From: a virus
Virus record (IMG/VR): IMGVR_UViG_3300018065_000758
Span: 1 to 24,209 of that record
Length of the DNA: 24,209 bases
Reading direction: 5' to 3' (one strand)
Below are positions 21,908 to 24,209 of this stretch, one piece after another. The notes beneath the pieces were generated by a model that was not told the origin of the DNA, made no database searches, and was given only the letters and a program-made list of their open reading frames with translations. A program made the translations under genes and the position numbers. How positions within the stretch are numbered: position 1 is the first letter of the stretch; each line of letters starts with the position of its first letter.

Positions 21908-24209
21908 GTGGCGACCCGATTCATCGAAATTCCGATGAGAGTAAAGCTGAGGGACCGGGACTCGGTCACCGGCTCTTACCCAACGATCGCTCGAACAGGA
22001 GACGCAAATCGTTCCGGCAAGGCTGCCGTCCGTTTTGACGACACGGAGACTGTAGTATTCTCAGAGACCGACGGCACGACCCTCCTCAACTACCCGGAAG
22101 TTCTACCGGTGACGTCACCACACGTCACGAGGCGGACCAGGACAGGATCAATCGAGGCTGTGGGAACCGTTCGTAGGGGTCTGGGTGATCACCTTGTTGA
22201 GCTACGTCCGGGCCCCTCTGAGCAGAATTTGGGCCCCTTCATTGAGGATGGCTTACCTGAACAGTCAACAGGCACCTTCTTCTTGACAGGAACGTCTGAC
22301 GCTGTCCTCCCGGGCTTCTCGGAGGGTCTCAAGAGCAAGACGATCCTTCGGATCGACATCTCGGCGACTCAGAATCACCTCTTCACTCGAAATTCTGTGA
22401 GAAATGATTCTGACACCGAGGGTTCGCTCTACGAGACCAGGGTGTCGGGATTCGGGTACTACAATTTTGCTGATAAGCGGTGGGAGGATATCGGACTGAC
22501 GGATCCTGCCACGGGTAATGCGCTACCGTTCGATTACTCGATGGAGGTCACGACGTCCAATCCGGACATCTTTGTTTCGGGTACGAATCTATGGTGTCAG
22601 CAGTTCGTTGCACCGGATCAGCTGTATTACGCTACTCAGGCGGAGAGGCGTGCCAACACGAATCTTCCGGTCGTTGGTTGGCCGACCATCACCATGCAGG
22701 CTCCGTTCGCGAATCGGTATCACGCGACTAGCAGTCAAACGCTGGACATGTCGACCCTGATTTCCCACCCCTTCCTTCTTGAGAAGGTCGTGTTGGATTT
22801 CGCTGAGACGCACGCTCAGAGAATTTATAATTTCCTAAATTCAGATGCGACTGCGTCTCGACAGTCATCTGAGCGATATCTTGATGAGTACGTCGCGTTT
22901 CTCTACCGTCAGAGAAATACCAATGGAACAGCAGACTCTGCATTTGATGTGTCAGGAAGCCAGCGGTTTCTAATCTGCAGCGCGTCCATGTGTTTCTACA
23001 ACGCAAACATCAAGACGCCTAACGTAGGAACGACAGCATCAGAAGATTTTTCGCCACTTCACACTCCTAGCTTTTCACATGATTTTGCAAGCACTCTTGC
23101 TGCGCCTTGGTCTGGATCAGTTTCTCGTACTGGATCGATGCGATTGACGATGACACCCCACACGGTGGGGACAACCCTGCTGGGAACGTTTCGGGCCACG
23201 TCGTCGTGTGTGTCCGCTGACGAGCCTGTTCTCAATCCCATGATCGATAATTACTGGCCGGGTGGAACGACCTGCCAGAGCTTCCTGTCCGCAGATTTTA
23301 CGGGAAGGAATCAGTCAGGTGTGAGCGACTCGGGTGGTGACGCCAAGTTTGGTGTGACGACCTATGTCGAGTACAATACGGCCAGCCTTCAGGAGACACG
23401 AAAGAAGCTTCAGGTTGACAAGTACGATCACCGTTCTCACTCCCTGGTGGGAAGGGGAGGTCTCGGGAACGCGTCAGGATCGACAGGTTACAGGGGCGGT
23501 TCCCAGGGATCTCCGTACATTCTCCTACCCACGGACAAGCTGGTTCTGGGGCTTGACGCCCTAATCGGTGCGAGGCCCAATCAGCAGTCAACTTGGTTGA
23601 CGGGATCCCACTTTAAGGTCATCGCAGGTCCGGCCACTTTGACCCTGTATGGTTCCCTCATTCGCGGTGGCACGTCGTTTCACGACACCCTCAATCAGCC
23701 TTTGACCTCAGAGGCGATCCACGAGACACTTCACTTCGACAATCCTGTGGTCGACCAGTATAACATCGATGAAACCCAAGCGTACTCAGGAACTTACATC
23801 GATACCGTGGTCGGAGGCCAGGTCCTGAGCGGCGGTGTGGGCCGAAGCGTTATCGGGTCGGTCGTGGCAGGAACGTCAGCGGGTTCAGGATCTATCGCTC
23901 GGGCAGTCGGGTTCGTGTCTCGAGATGAGATGTTCTACGACAGTATTCCTCCGAGCATGTCGGAGTTCATTGTTAGGGCGGGCGGGTTCAGGATCACAGG
24001 ATCGGTTGCGGGAAATCCGGAGGTGTCAGGATCCGCCTACATGTTCGGCACTAGAGGCATCGATCCCGATGAGGTTCGTGGAGCTTCGACACTAAAATTC
24101 CGTGAACCGAAGACGGCCCTCACGGGTGTGTCCATGCCGTGGCCGTATATTGGAGATCCACCGAGGGTCCTCAATGATCGGACTCTTCTCCTAACTGCCA
24201 AGGCTGACA
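21908..24209 (+). CDS. large virion structural protein, open at the right edge
   Basis: This frame is open from GTG 21908 (one base after the previous stop) to the window edge, giving at least 767 residues and no stop. The protein begins MATRFIEIPMRVKLRDRDSV and continues as strand-rich, Ser/Thr/Gly-rich sequence with few helices. Segments such as SPYILLPTDKLVLGLDALIG (about residue 537) resemble a pattern in large-phage tail or baseplate proteins that I recall as PYxLLPxDKLVFG. HFKVIAGPATLTLYGSLIRG and GSVAGNPEVSGSAYMFGTRG follow. No fold was recognised with confidence. Bases about 22790-23110 have more A/T-ending codons than their surroundings. Its place after the LamG protein and the 250-residue protein suggests it belongs to the same baseplate/tail assembly. 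The true C-terminus is outside the window. Confidence 0.72.
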   Translation, partial: MATRFIEIPMRVKLRDRDSVTGSYPTIARTGDANRSGKAAVRFDDTETVVFSETDGTTLLNYPEVLPVTSPHVTRRTRTGSIEAVGTVRRGLGDHLVELRPGPSEQNLGPFIEDGLPEQSTGTFFLTGTSDAVLPGFSEGLKSKTILRIDISATQNHLFTRNSVRNDSDTEGSLYETRVSGFGYYNFADKRWEDIGLTDPATGNALPFDYSMEVTTSNPDIFVSGTNLWCQQFVAPDQLYYATQAERRANTNLPVVGWPTITMQAPFANRYHATSSQTLDMSTLISHPFLLEKVVLDFAETHAQRIYNFLNSDATASRQSSERYLDEYVAFLYRQRNTNGTADSAFDVSGSQRFLICSASMCFYNANIKTPNVGTTASEDFSPLHTPSFSHDFASTLAAPWSGSVSRTGSMRLTMTPHTVGTTLLGTFRATSSCVSADEPVLNPMIDNYWPGGTTCQSFLSADFTGRNQSGVSDSGGDAKFGVTTYVEYNTASLQETRKKLQVDKYDHRSHSLVGRGGLGNASGSTGYRGGSQGSPYILLPTDKLVLGLDALIGARPNQQSTWLTGSHFKVIAGPATLTLYGSLIRGGTSFHDTLNQPLTSEAIHETLHFDNPVVDQYNIDETQAYSGTYIDTVVGGQVLSGGVGRSVIGSVVAGTSAGSGSIARAVGFVSRDEMFYDSIPPSMSEFIVRAGGFRITGSVAGNPEVSGSAYMFGTRGIDPDEVRGASTLKFREPKTALTGVSMPWPYIGDPPRVLNDRTLLLTAKAD

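Noticed and set aside
22518-22760. Short + strand frames and antisense frames at 22518-24095
   Set aside because: They are shadows of the large gene that starts at GTG 21908 and stays open to the edge of the window.
1-24209. tRNA genes or T4-type late promoters (TATAAATA)
   Set aside because: None was seen by reading the gaps and both strands. The gaps are 69 bases or shorter, and no cloverleaf or TATAAATA was found. A computed scan would be needed to exclude them fully.

Overview
The window reads as part of the genome of a tailed phage with a contractile tail, of the T4 superfamily (myovirus). The evidence is a T4 gp55-like late sigma factor, a gp25-like and a gp6-like baseplate wedge protein side by side, a spike or hub-like protein, a modular tail fibre/adhesin and several very large virion proteins. 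All genes lie on the + strand and are packed tightly, with many stop/start overlaps. Nine of twenty visible starts are GTG and strong Shine-Dalgarno sequences are common. The sequence is unusually rich in GATC. The host cannot be decided from this window; no tRNA, integrase, CRISPR array or insertion sequence was seen.

Region 1 (1-5481) is a sugar-nucleotide and glycan cassette: the end of a CDP-paratose-2-epimerase-like SDR, a class I methyltransferase, a family 2 glycosyltransferase, a NodU/CmcH-type carbamoyltransferase, a short UDP-glucose 6-dehydrogenase-like enzyme and a GalE/WbpP-like SDR epimerase. Region 2 (5489-6970) holds a YkuD-like (L,D-transpeptidase-fold) cell-wall protein with an EF-hand-like loop, and a PD-(D/E)XK nuclease with four cysteines placed as in the Fe-S nucleases Cas4/AddB. 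Region 3 (7040-9458) holds two related GT4 glycosyltransferases. Regions 1 and 3 together could make and attach an unusual, possibly uronic, methylated and carbamoylated sugar. The target could be virion protein, the host surface, or modified bases in phage DNA; the window does not decide.

Region 4 (9455-10947) has a small membrane protein, the late sigma factor and a small acidic helical protein. Region 5 (10947 to the end) is the baseplate/tail module: spike-like protein, tail fibre/adhesin, gp25, gp6, a 502-residue structural protein, a 1180-residue protein with two LamG-like segments, a 250-residue protein and a large structural protein that runs off the right edge with no stop.

Non-coding DNA is scarce: the only gaps over 40 bases are 1981-2023, 6104-6154, 6971-7039 and 13711-13760. 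Three of these share sequence words (CTTAAACGA; TGAGACAATT or its reverse complement; CCTGAGAC) and one holds a long hairpin touching a ribosome binding site. These are the best candidates for undescribed regulatory elements here. No stretch over 300 bases lacks a gene.
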